The notes below the pieces were generated by a model. That model was not told where the DNA came from. It saw only the letters and a program-made list of their open reading frames with translations, and did not search any database. From Actinomycetes bacterium (GTDB lineage: Bacteria > Actinomycetota > Actinomycetes > Actinomycetales > Micrococcaceae): 6,952 bases of DNA. A program made the translations under genes and the position numbers. Shown here in pieces: positions 1 through 5,114 of this stretch; position 1 is the first letter of the stretch, and each line of letters begins with the position of its first letter. The stretch spans positions 1 to 6,952 of the forward strand of contig JAFAAV010000058.1 of the NCBI GenBank assembly GCA_023426375.1, given 5' to 3'.

Positions 1-249
1 TCCGCGGACCCCCTTTTATTGGACCTGGCCGATCGGGCCGAATTGCGTTCGGTGGCCCAGGAGTGGGCTCCTCGGGTGAAGGTGATTTCTTCAGTAGTCG
101 AGGGAATCCGTCCGGCGGATGCGTTCCTGATGCGCCCTGACGCCCACCTTGCGTGGGCTGCGTCGGTGGATGAACCTGAGGCGAGCGCGGCGTCGTCGTT
201 GTGCGAGGCACTGCACCGGTGGTTCGGGACACCACGGGCCAAGAAGTAG
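1..249 (+). CDS. FAD-dependent aromatic hydroxylase-like protein, C-terminal end (partial)
   Basis: The frame is open from base 1 to a TAG at 247-249, so this is the 3' end of a longer gene whose start lies left of the window. The visible 82 codons end in a stretch reading ADAFLMRPDAHLAWAAS, close to the C-terminal signature (roughly L-x-RPDG-x-x-AWR) of PHBH-type flavoprotein monooxygenases such as the phenol hydroxylase, MhpA and rifampicin monooxygenase group. In that group the last domain has a thioredoxin-like fold and follows the FAD and substrate domains. Family members hydroxylate aromatic substrates using NAD(P)H and O2. The FAD-binding motifs would lie upstream, so cofactor use is inferred from this tail alone. 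The TTG at 19 is an internal leucine codon. The substrate is unknown, and another thioredoxin-like tail is possible. Confidence 0.6.
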   Translation, partial: SADPLLLDLADRAELRSVAQEWAPRVKVISSVVEGIRPADAFLMRPDAHLAWAASVDEPEASAASSLCEALHRWFGTPRAKK

Positions 250-484
250 GCACGCGCGTTCCAGCGACCACCAGGCAGGCAACCACAAAGACCATCTGGA
301 TGAGAACGCGCACGGACAGCCCGACTGCCAAGGAATTGGGCCATGCCAAGAGGTGTTCCACGTCAAAGAGAATGCCGAATTGGCGCACACCGATTGTCAA
401 GATGATGAGAACAATTAAGGGGAACACATGACTTGTTCCTTCCCAGTGCCATACATATGCGCGTGAGTACCGGAGCACTGTCAT
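2..484 (-). CDS. Putative two-helix membrane protein, ATG overlapping the stop of its upstream neighbour, open at the window edge
   Basis: On the minus strand an ATG at 484-482 shares one base with the TGA of the membrane protein gene upstream (TGATG), the usual layout for termination-reinitiation. The frame has no stop before the left edge. Its first 80 or so codons (484 to about 245) look like a membrane protein: a short polar N-terminus, a helix at about residues 20-41 beginning HVFPLIVLIILTIG, an amphipathic linker, and a second helix at about 52-75. These codons fill a region with no plus-strand gene. Beyond about codon 82 the translation becomes rich in Pro, Thr, Arg and Gln and lies antisense to the hydroxylase end. 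That part is probably a shadow, or a sign that the gene is broken or has recently gained a new 3' end. There is no clear Shine-Dalgarno. I recognise no family. It may be a real partner, a remnant, or chance. Confidence 0.4.
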   Translation of the reverse strand, partial: MTVLRYSRAYVWHWEGTSHVFPLIVLIILTIGVRQFGILFDVEHLLAWPNSLAVGLSVRVLIQMVFVVACLVVAGTRVPTSWPVVSRTTGAVPRTTTTPRSPQVHPPTQPTQGGRQGASGTHPPDGFPRLLKKSPSPEEPTPGPPNAIRPDRPGPIKGGPR

Positions 485-1071
485 CAGTCGGACAGCAGGC
501 CAGCCATGCGAAGTAGTGCAGGCAGGAACACCAGGATGCTTCCCAGCATCACGGGTGCACCAAGAATTCCCAGCACGACCGCAGCTGTTCTCAAACCGGT
601 TCGGCGCCCGTAGGAGATGGCGAGAATCCCGAACCCGATCCCGGCGGCGCTGAACGCGAGTACGTACCCCAGGGATTCGAGGGTGAGTCGGTCGGTACCG
701 CCCAACGTTCCGGTCAGCATGTAGATGATCTGAACAAGACTGCCCATGACGTAAACGCCGATCGTGGCGAAGGCCGCCCACAATAGGACACCCACGATGG
801 TGGCCGATCGGAGACCGCGGGGCTGCCGGGTTGCCAGAAGAGCAATGGCGATGCCCAACACCTTGACCGCTACGACGTACCAATTGACCACGGACAACGC
901 GGCGGAGTCGGAGGCGTGGGGTCCGTGGTCAAAATAGTCGGTGAGTTCGAACCAGATGTTGACCACAGCAAAGGCCGCACACCACGTGGCAACGAGAATG
1001 CCGAGCACCCTGATGAACCATGTTGCCGGTGGCGCCAGTGGGTGGCGAGTTGCTATCGAGACAGGTCCCAT
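484..1071 (-). CDS. Multi-pass membrane protein of unknown function
   Basis: This encodes 195 residues that I cannot assign to a family. Hydrophobic segments lie at about residues 18-40, 60-80, 88-120 (one long or two tight helices), 133-153 and 161-187, so it is an integral membrane protein of about five helices with short polar loops. A slightly acidic loop (ELTDYFDHGPHASDS, about 42-56) follows the first helix. No catalytic motif is evident. The ATG at 1071 is chosen because GGAAGGA (1084-1078) sits six bases before it; ATG 1107 and TTG 1131 extend the frame but lack such a site. Its stop overlaps the ATG of the next minus-strand frame, so the two are probably co-transcribed. It is divergent from the tetR gene and shares its upstream region, which makes it a probable target of that regulator. 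Confidence 0.7.
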   Translation of the reverse strand: MGPVSIATRHPLAPPATWFIRVLGILVATWCAAFAVVNIWFELTDYFDHGPHASDSAALSVVNWYVVAVKVLGIAIALLATRQPRGLRSATIVGVLLWAAFATIGVYVMGSLVQIIYMLTGTLGGTDRLTLESLGYVLAFSAAGIGFGILAISYGRRTGLRTAAVVLGILGAPVMLGSILVFLPALLRMAGLLSD

Positions 1072-1077
1072 GACGGG

Positions 1078-1084
1078 TCCTTCC
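1078..1084 (-). promoter_or_regulatory. Shine-Dalgarno fixing the start of the membrane protein
   Basis: The minus strand reads GGAAGGA, with six bases before the ATG at 1071. This match to the anti-Shine-Dalgarno of 16S rRNA favours that start over the two upstream in-frame starts, at 1107 and 1131. Confidence 0.7.
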
Positions 1085-1124
1085 GAAAAGCGATGAGTGG
1101 CAGTCATCGACCGCCGAACTAGAA

Positions 1125-1153
1125 TGAACAATCTAGAGCATAGATTCTAGATA
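1125..1153 (+). promoter_or_regulatory. Candidate promoter of the tetR-ABC1 operon
   Basis: TGAACA (1125-1130) and TAGATA (1148-1153) are separated by 17 bases and give a weak -35/-10 pair. Transcription would start near 1160, so the TTG at 1156 would not be on the message. That supports ATG 1183 as the tetR start. The elements overlap the inverted repeat at 1131-1152, as expected for autoregulation. Only pattern matching supports this. Confidence 0.35.
1131..1152. promoter_or_regulatory. Candidate TetR operator (inverted repeat)
   Basis: ATCTAGA (1131-1137) and TCTAGAT (1146-1152) form a perfect 7-base inverted repeat with an 8-base spacer. The element lies between the divergent tetR and membrane protein genes and overlaps candidate promoters on both strands. 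The core CTAGA occurs at 1119, 1133 and 1147, exactly 14 bases apart, so more than one dimer could bind. TetR regulators usually bind such short palindromes next to their own gene; that this one does is inference. Confidence 0.5.
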
Positions 1154-1166
1154 ACTTGTTCGTCAA
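1137..1166 (-). promoter_or_regulatory. Candidate promoter of the minus-strand membrane protein genes
   Basis: On the minus strand TTGACG (1166-1161) and TATGCT (1142-1137) are 18 bases apart. The -35 differs from TTGACA at one base and the -10 has the TAnnnT form. The start of transcription would fall near 1130, giving a leader of about 60 bases before ATG 1071. The -10 lies within the inverted repeat, so a repressor bound there would block it. The -35 falls just before the tetR ATG at 1183. Confidence 0.45.
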
Positions 1167-1182
1167 GGTCTACGCTGAACTC

Positions 1183-1761
1183 ATGGCACTCGCGAAGTTC
1201 ACGACCGACGGCATTCTGGACGCGGCTGCGGAAGAAGTCCGCCATCATGGATCGGCTGTGCGGATCGCGAGTATCGCGGACAGGATGAGCGCGCCGACCG
1301 GCTCGATCTATCACCGTTTCGGTTCCCGTGATGAGCTGTTGGTGCACCTGTGGTTACGCAGTGTGCGACGTTTCCATGAGTTCTACCTCGCCGCGGGAGA
1401 GAATGCGGATCCCGAGCGGGCACTCTTGGGAATGGCCGAGAGCGTCGTGACTTTCACCCGCGATCACCCGCGGGATGCGGCTGCGATGACACTGTTCCGA
1501 CAGAAAAGACTGGTCGAGACCGCGCCGGAATCCTGCAGGGAGGCCGTGACCCACGTCAATGATGAGATCCACAGCCGCCTGGGGGAACTCACGGAGCTGC
1601 GCTACCACCAGCCCACGGAGAAACACCGTCAGCTCGTCCGGATCGCAGCAGCGGACGGACCCTACGGATTCGTGAGGCCCTATCTATGGGACTCAGTTCC
1701 CGAATGGTTACCCGCCGTGGTCGTCGCTAGTTCCACAGCAGTTCTGGCACTAGGGGACTGA
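1183..1761 (+). CDS. TetR/AcrR-family transcriptional regulator
   Basis: The 192-residue protein has the usual TetR length. Its N-terminal DNA-binding domain starts KFTTDGILDAAAEEV, followed by a helix-turn-helix at about residues 26-47 containing IASIADRMSAPTGSIYHRFG and the typical continuation SRDELLVHLWL. The C-terminal ligand and dimer domain (about 60-192) is too variable to suggest a ligand. ATG 1183 is preferred over TTG 1156 because the TetR domain begins there and the candidate promoter would start transcription downstream of the TTG; the Shine-Dalgarno is weak (AAGG, 14 bases away). The ABC1-type gene begins five bases after the stop, so the two form an operon. It probably represses itself, the ABC1 gene and the divergent membrane proteins through the palindrome at 1131-1152. 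Confidence 0.9.
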   Translation: MALAKFTTDGILDAAAEEVRHHGSAVRIASIADRMSAPTGSIYHRFGSRDELLVHLWLRSVRRFHEFYLAAGENADPERALLGMAESVVTFTRDHPRDAAAMTLFRQKRLVETAPESCREAVTHVNDEIHSRLGELTELRYHQPTEKHRQLVRIAAADGPYGFVRPYLWDSVPEWLPAVVVASSTAVLALGD

Positions 1762-1766
1762 TTCTC

Positions 1767-3752
1767 ATGACCGCCGTGATCGTTGTACTAGCTACAGTGC
1801 TCAACACGGTCGCGATCACGGTGTTCGTCCGACGTCTTCTGGGTGTCGCAGTGGGATGGCCACGGACGTTGCTTCTTTCGACCATAGCCACCCTCGCTGC
1901 CTTCTCACCCCTGGGGCAGATCCTGGAATGGGTGGGCATCGTACCCATGGGGGACAGCGTCTCTCATCCCGTCGCCACGCTCATGGTGGCGTTGCTCTAC
2001 GGCGCGTGGGTTCTGGTGATTCTCATCAGCATTCTGGCCGTGGCCGAGGCGATCTTCCCCACGGGTTCAGTACCCGGCCCAGTCGCCCTGTTGAGAGGGC
2101 TACCCGGTTGGTTACGGCGAGTTCGTAGATATCTGAGCATTCTGGGCATTGCCGCCCGACATGGTCTGATCCGATTCCTATCACGCTCAAGCCCCGTTTC
2201 CTCGGGGGATTCTGTGTTCCAGCGAGACACTGCCACCTCATTGCGCGAAGCGCTGACTCAGGCAGGCGTGACGTTCGTCAAGCTCGGTCAGTCATTGGCG
2301 TCTCGGCCGGACCTGTTGCCCGGGCGGTACGTCGAGGAACTCTCGAAACTGCACAGCCAAGTGCCGGCCGAACCGTGGTCGGCAGTGCGTCGTACTCTCA
2401 CGCAGGAACTGGGCAGTGAACCGGAGCAAGTATTCACAGAGATCGCGCCCGTACCCTTGGCGGCGGCCTCCGTGGGACAAGTGCACAAGGCAGTGCTTGT
2501 GACTGGTGAACCTGTGGTCGTCAAGATCCAACGTACCGGGGCCCATGAGCTGGTCCGCGCCGACCTGGACATCATCAAGCATCTGGCCGCGTTGACGGAG
2601 CGCCGCGCCGCGTGGGCTCGCAGGCTCGGTACGCGGGATCTTGCTGCAGGATTCCACCGGTCCCTGGACGAGGAGCTCGACTACCGAGTGGAACTCCACA
2701 ACCTCGTGACGTTGCGGGGGAGCGAGATGGTTGTGATCCCCAAAGCTTTTGCCGCCCATTCGTCCAAGCGCGTCCTGATCATGGAGCAGCTCCACGGCGT
2801 TCCACTGACCAGCGCCTCACAGGAGATTGCCGCACTGAATCCCGACGTGCGACTCGAGCTGGCCGAGGCGCTGGTCGACGTCGTGATGCAGCAGCTTTTC
2901 GTGGACGGGGTCTTCCACGCGGACCTACATGGCGGAAATGTCCTGCTACTGACGGACGGGCGACTCGGGCTCCTTGATTTCGGCTCAGTGGGTCGAATGG
3001 ACCGTGGGCTGCGTAGCGCTCTCATCTCGTTGCTGTTGGCTGTGAATCGCCAGGACGGCGCGGCGGCAGCCAAGCGACTCACCACGTTGCTGGAAGCACC
3101 AGAAGACGTGAACATGCCCCTGTTGAAACGTCACATGGCTGATTTGGTGATGCGGGTGGGTGGCACACCGGTTGAAGAACTGCTGGGGCAGTTATTCACC
3201 ATCGCGCTCGATCATCGTCTTCGCATCCCACCACCGCTCGCGGCGGCTTTTCGGGCAATCGGTTCGTTGGAGGCAACGCTACGTCTCCTCAGCCCCACCG
3301 TGGACGTGATCGGGCTGGTGCGGGACCGCGCCGGAGTCGTGGCGCGTGCCGGGTTCAATCGCGAGAATCTGTTGGAGCAAGCCCAGGAACACATTGTGAC
3401 CGTGGCCGGCATCGCACAGCAACTACCAGAGCACCTTGGGTCAATTCTCGATCGAATCGACCGACCCAATTTGGGCCTGCGACTGGATTTGGTGTCGGAC
3501 ACGCACGGCGAGCGGTTTCTCAGCGGTCTGGTGCAACAGATCGTGCTCGCCATTCTCACCGCTACGTTCGCTGCCTGCGGGACGGCCCTGGTGCTCAGTG
3601 ATATGGGTCCGATGCTGGCGCCCCGACTTCAGCTTGTGACGTACGCGGGGTTGGTCCTGCTGCTTTTCGCGTTCACCCTGGGCAGCCGACTCATAGCGTT
3701 GGCCTTCCGTGGTCGGTACGAAACGGTGGAGGCCGTGGCCGAAGGCCATTAA
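1767..3752 (+). CDS. ABC1/UbiB-family atypical kinase-like membrane protein
   Basis: The 661-residue protein carries the hallmarks of the ABC1/UbiB/ADCK family of protein-kinase-like ATPases: KxGQ (K172-Q175 in FVKLGQSLASRPDLLP), the alanine-rich loop replacing the P-loop (LAAASVGQVHKA, 231-242), the lysine of VVVKIQRTG (K253), ELDY (303-306), the catalytic loop HADLHGGN (384-391) and the metal-binding LDFG (403-406, D404). Members act at the inner membrane and support isoprenoid quinone or other lipid metabolism. Here the domain is preceded by about 100 residues with three hydrophobic helices (about 1-22, 35-56, 68-96) and followed by two more (588-610, 621-648), so it is anchored at both ends. 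ATG 1767 follows AGGGGA (1752-1757), which lies inside the end of tetR and suggests coupled translation. No substrate can be named. Menaquinone-using actinobacteria do not need UbiB's ubiquinone role. Confidence 0.88.
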   Translation: MTAVIVVLATVLNTVAITVFVRRLLGVAVGWPRTLLLSTIATLAAFSPLGQILEWVGIVPMGDSVSHPVATLMVALLYGAWVLVILISILAVAEAIFPTGSVPGPVALLRGLPGWLRRVRRYLSILGIAARHGLIRFLSRSSPVSSGDSVFQRDTATSLREALTQAGVTFVKLGQSLASRPDLLPGRYVEELSKLHSQVPAEPWSAVRRTLTQELGSEPEQVFTEIAPVPLAAASVGQVHKAVLVTGEPVVVKIQRTGAHELVRADLDIIKHLAALTERRAAWARRLGTRDLAAGFHRSLDEELDYRVELHNLVTLRGSEMVVIPKAFAAHSSKRVLIMEQLHGVPLTSASQEIAALNPDVRLELAEALVDVVMQQLFVDGVFHADLHGGNVLLLTDGRLGLLDFGSVGRMDRGLRSALISLLLAVNRQDGAAAAKRLTTLLEAPEDVNMPLLKRHMADLVMRVGGTPVEELLGQLFTIALDHRLRIPPPLAAAFRAIGSLEATLRLLSPTVDVIGLVRDRAGVVARAGFNRENLLEQAQEHIVTVAGIAQQLPEHLGSILDRIDRPNLGLRLDLVSDTHGERFLSGLVQQIVLAILTATFAACGTALVLSDMGPMLAPRLQLVTYAGLVLLLFAFTLGSRLIALAFRGRYETVEAVAEGH

Positions 3753-3813
3753 CCGACCATGCCGTTCACCCGACTAGAGGGCTGTGACCTCGTACGAATC
3801 CGAACACACGGGT

Positions 3814-3819
3814 TAAGCT
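3814..3819 (+). promoter_or_regulatory. Candidate -10 box for a leaderless yidD-like mRNA
   Basis: TAAGCT (3814-3819) fits the TAnnnT -10 pattern and lies six bases before the ATG at 3826. Transcription would begin at or next to the start codon, consistent with a leaderless message as is common in actinobacteria, and there is no strong Shine-Dalgarno. I see no convincing -35. Confidence 0.4.
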
Positions 3820-3825
3820 GGATCC

Positions 3826-4131
3826 ATGACAACACTAAGCCGGGTTACTTCCGTTCCTCGTAAAGGCATTGACCTCGCCATCCGCGGGTACCAGCGATAC
3901 CTCTCTCCGCGTAAGGGGTTCAACTGTGCCTATCTCGTGGCTCGAGGCGAGGACTCCTGCTCCGGGGTGATCCGAAACATCTTTGCCGAACGCGGAGTTC
4001 TGCGCGGCGTAGTCCCAACCATGATCCAATTTGCCGCGTGCTACCAAGCGGCCATGATGCTCGGGCGGGAACGTCCGCGGGTGCAGGGAGTCTGCTGCTG
4101 CGGAGGGATTCCTATCCCGATTCGGTTCTAG
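3826..4131 (+). CDS. YidD-like membrane protein insertion efficiency factor (divergent)
   Basis: The 101-residue protein matches the small YidD/DUF37 family. It has the family's opening signature (IRGYQRYLSPRKGFNC, residues 19-34), a second cysteine segment (DSCS, 43-46) where canonical YidD has PTCS, a downstream RGVLRG segment (56-61) matching the Gly-rich turn, and a cysteine at 72 near the usual RCxP position. Canonical YidD is a peripheral inner-membrane protein that helps YidC and Sec insert membrane proteins. This one departs from the canonical form: the CxxYPTCS box is altered, and the tail carries three adjacent cysteines (C90-C92) before IPIPIRF. It also sits away from the rpmH-rnpA-yidD-yidC cluster, so it is probably a paralogue whose function may differ. 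The ATG is preceded by a -10-like TAAGCT, suggesting a leaderless mRNA of its own. Confidence 0.72.
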   Translation: MTTLSRVTSVPRKGIDLAIRGYQRYLSPRKGFNCAYLVARGEDSCSGVIRNIFAERGVLRGVVPTMIQFAACYQAAMMLGRERPRVQGVCCCGGIPIPIRF

Positions 4132-4153
4132 AGCCGACTCACGTTTCGGATAT

Positions 4154-4189
4154 GGCTGAGGGCCCTTGCTCGAGCAGGGGCCCTCAGCC
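4154..4189. terminator. Strong hairpin terminator between yidD-like gene and tRNA-His
   Basis: GGCTGAGGGCCC (4154-4165) pairs perfectly with 4178-4189. Pairing continues inward (T4166-G4177, T4167-A4176, G4168-C4175, C4169-G4174) to a TCGA tetraloop, giving a stem of about 16 pairs. It begins 22 bases after the yidD-like stop and faces the tRNA gene from the other side, so it probably serves both directions. There is no real U-run after it on either strand, which is common for actinobacterial terminators. Confidence 0.75.
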
Positions 4190-4197
4190 GTTAAACA

Positions 4198-4254
4198 GTT
4201 CGAGGTCCGAACCCTCACCAAGGAGTACCTTGAACAAGAGTTCGAACCTCGAAC
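4198..4254. repeat. Nested inverted repeat beside tRNA-His
   Basis: GTTCGAGGTCCGAAC (4198-4212) and GTTCGAACCTCGAAC (4240-4254) are inverted copies matching at 14 of 15 positions. Each arm is also internally palindromic (GTTCG, five bases, CGAAC). Between them CAAGG (4219-4223) and CCTTG (4228-4232) form an inner stem with a four-base loop. The element lies between the hairpin terminator and the tRNA 3' end. On the minus strand, CGAGG-TTCGAAC-TCTTG (4251-4235) can fold like a tRNA T-arm. It may be a second terminator or processing hairpin, a protein-binding site, or the remains of a tRNA-type attachment site. No integrase is present to support the last. Confidence 0.6.
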
Positions 4255-4260
4255 ATTCGG

Positions 4261-4334
4261 GGTGAACGACGGGGGTTGAACCCGCGACCTCCTGGACCAC
4301 AACCAGGCGCTCTGCCAACTGAGCTACGCCCACC
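4261..4334 (-). tRNA. tRNA-His (anticodon GTG)
   Basis: The minus strand folds into a full cloverleaf. The acceptor stem is GTGGGCG (4333-4327) with CGTTCAC (4268-4262), including two G-U pairs. The D-arm is GCTC/GAGC. The anticodon stem CCTGG/CCAGG carries loop TTGTGGT, giving anticodon GTG for histidine codons CAC and CAU. The T-arm is GCGGG-TTCAACC-CCCGT. The base before the acceptor stem is G (4334), opposite C73 (complement of 4261): the extra G-1:C73 pair that HisRS uses as its identity element. The DNA after C73 reads CCG, so the CCA end must be added by tRNA nucleotidyltransferase. It lies about 105 bases downstream of the oligoribonuclease stop, on the same strand. Confidence 0.96.
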
Positions 4335-4349
4335 ATGTAACCCTCCACA

Positions 4350-4362
4350 AGGTGTAACACCT
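4350..4362. repeat. Perfect 13-base palindrome in the tRNA-His leader region
   Basis: The plus strand reads AGGTGTAACACCT, two 6-base arms around a single central base. CAC (4346-4348) and GTG (4363-4365) extend it around one unpaired A. It lies 16 bases upstream of the tRNA 5' end. If transcription starts at the -10-like TATAGT nearby, it would be a hairpin in the tRNA leader, possibly met by RNase P processing. It could instead be an operator. Confidence 0.4.
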
Positions 4363-4380
4363 GTGCGGGCAACGACGACC

Positions 4381-4386
4381 ACTATA
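4381..4386 (-). promoter_or_regulatory. Candidate -10 box for tRNA-His
   Basis: The minus strand reads TATAGT (4386-4381), one base from TATAAT. It would start transcription near 4374, about 40 bases before the tRNA. The -35 region (GGAGTT or CGGAGT) is a poor match, so this rests mainly on the -10. Co-transcription with the oligoribonuclease gene upstream is also possible, since no hairpin separates them. Confidence 0.4.
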
Positions 4387-4438
4387 GCGCAAAATCTGCG
4401 TTAACTCCGCATCGGCCACGCGGCGCGGAGAGGGGCGG

Positions 4439-5065
4439 TCAGGAGTTGCCGGAACGCGTCCGGGAAGCGTTGATCAACGCCGCGACTTTGCGGGCGTCGT
4501 CAGAGCTGGGGCCGGGCTCCGCGGCGAAGAGAATCTGCCGGTAATAACGCAGCTCGTCAATGGAATCTTCAATGTCACCCAGGGCACGGTGATTGCCCGT
4601 CTTCTCCGGGGCCTGGAAGTAAGCCCGGGGGTACCAGCGGCGCGCGAGTTCCTTGATGGTGGAGACATCGATCACGCGGTAGTGCAGGTGGTCCACAAGA
4701 TTGGGCATGTCGCGCGTGAGGAAGGTCTTGTCGGTGCCCACGGAATTACCACCCAGGGGTGCCTTGCGAGGCTCGGGGACCCATTCCTTGATGTACTCGA
4801 GGACCTCGGCCTCGGCCTCTTCCATCCCCATACCCCTCGGCAACTCAGGCAGCAGGCCTGACTTCACGTGCATGTCACGCACGAAGTCGTTCATCTGTTC
4901 CAGCGCGGCCTCCGGGGGTTTGATGACCACGTCTACGCCGTTACCCAGGACGTTCAGTTCATCGTCTGTCACGAGCGCGGCCACCTCGATCAAGGCGTCA
5001 TCGGACAGGGACAGACCCGTCATCTCACAGTCGATCCATACGATTCTCTGATTAGAAATAGACAC
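4439..5065 (-). CDS. orn: Oligoribonuclease (DEDDh 3'-5' exonuclease)
   Basis: This cytoplasmic enzyme removes nucleotides from the 3' end of RNAs of two to five residues, finishing mRNA decay and clearing linear dinucleotides such as pGpG from cyclic-di-GMP breakdown. The 208-residue product shows the full DEDDh active site: D12 and E14 in IVWIDCEMTGL, D112 in GNSVGTDKTFL, and H159 with D164 in TGNHRALGDIEDSI. The metal ligands and general base are therefore intact. Length and N-terminus match Orn proteins (about 180-210 residues); the last 25 residues are a polar tail beyond the core. The GTG at 5065 lies seven bases after TAAGTT, so the message is probably leaderless; AGAGGA abuts the GTG too closely to be a normal Shine-Dalgarno. 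It is divergent from the mannosyltransferase gene and precedes tRNA-His on its strand. Confidence 0.95.
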   Translation of the reverse strand: MSISNQRIVWIDCEMTGLSLSDDALIEVAALVTDDELNVLGNGVDVVIKPPEAALEQMNDFVRDMHVKSGLLPELPRGMGMEEAEAEVLEYIKEWVPEPRKAPLGGNSVGTDKTFLTRDMPNLVDHLHYRVIDVSTIKELARRWYPRAYFQAPEKTGNHRALGDIEDSIDELRYYRQILFAAEPGPSSDDARKVAALINASRTRSGNS

Positions 5066-5072
5066 GTCCTCT

Positions 5073-5078
5073 AACTTA
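5073..5078 (-). promoter_or_regulatory. Candidate -10 box for a leaderless orn mRNA
   Basis: The minus strand reads TAAGTT (5078-5073), a TAnnnT box ending seven bases before the GTG start. This spacing puts the transcription start at about the first base of the codon. No clear -35 is seen. Confidence 0.45.
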
Positions 5079-5114
5079 CCGCGCCGGAGGCCCGTACGCG
5101 TTCGCTCGGCCCCT

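Noticed and set aside
91..390. Minus-strand frame 91-390
   Set aside because: It overlaps the hydroxylase end and the better-placed TGATG-coupled frame, and its translation is Arg/Trp/Pro-rich with no domain.
149..431. Plus-strand frames at 149-418 and 201-431
   Set aside because: They give Arg/His/Thr-rich translations without motifs, overlap the hydroxylase end in other frames, and lie opposite a more plausible hydrophobic minus-strand frame.
1156..1182. TTG at 1156 as the start of the TetR protein
   Set aside because: It adds nine residues outside the usual TetR domain and lies upstream of the inferred transcription start, with no Shine-Dalgarno.
2292..2795. Long minus-strand frame opposite the ABC1 gene
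   Set aside because: It runs antisense to conserved kinase motifs; its His/Arg/Gln-rich product is a high-GC shadow.
4198..4254. CRISPR repeat or insertion-sequence end
   Set aside because: There is only one inverted pair, no regular spacers, and no transposase or Cas gene nearby.
4184..4372. Minus-strand 62-codon frame across tRNA-His
   Set aside because: It is simply the tRNA gene and its flanks read as codons.
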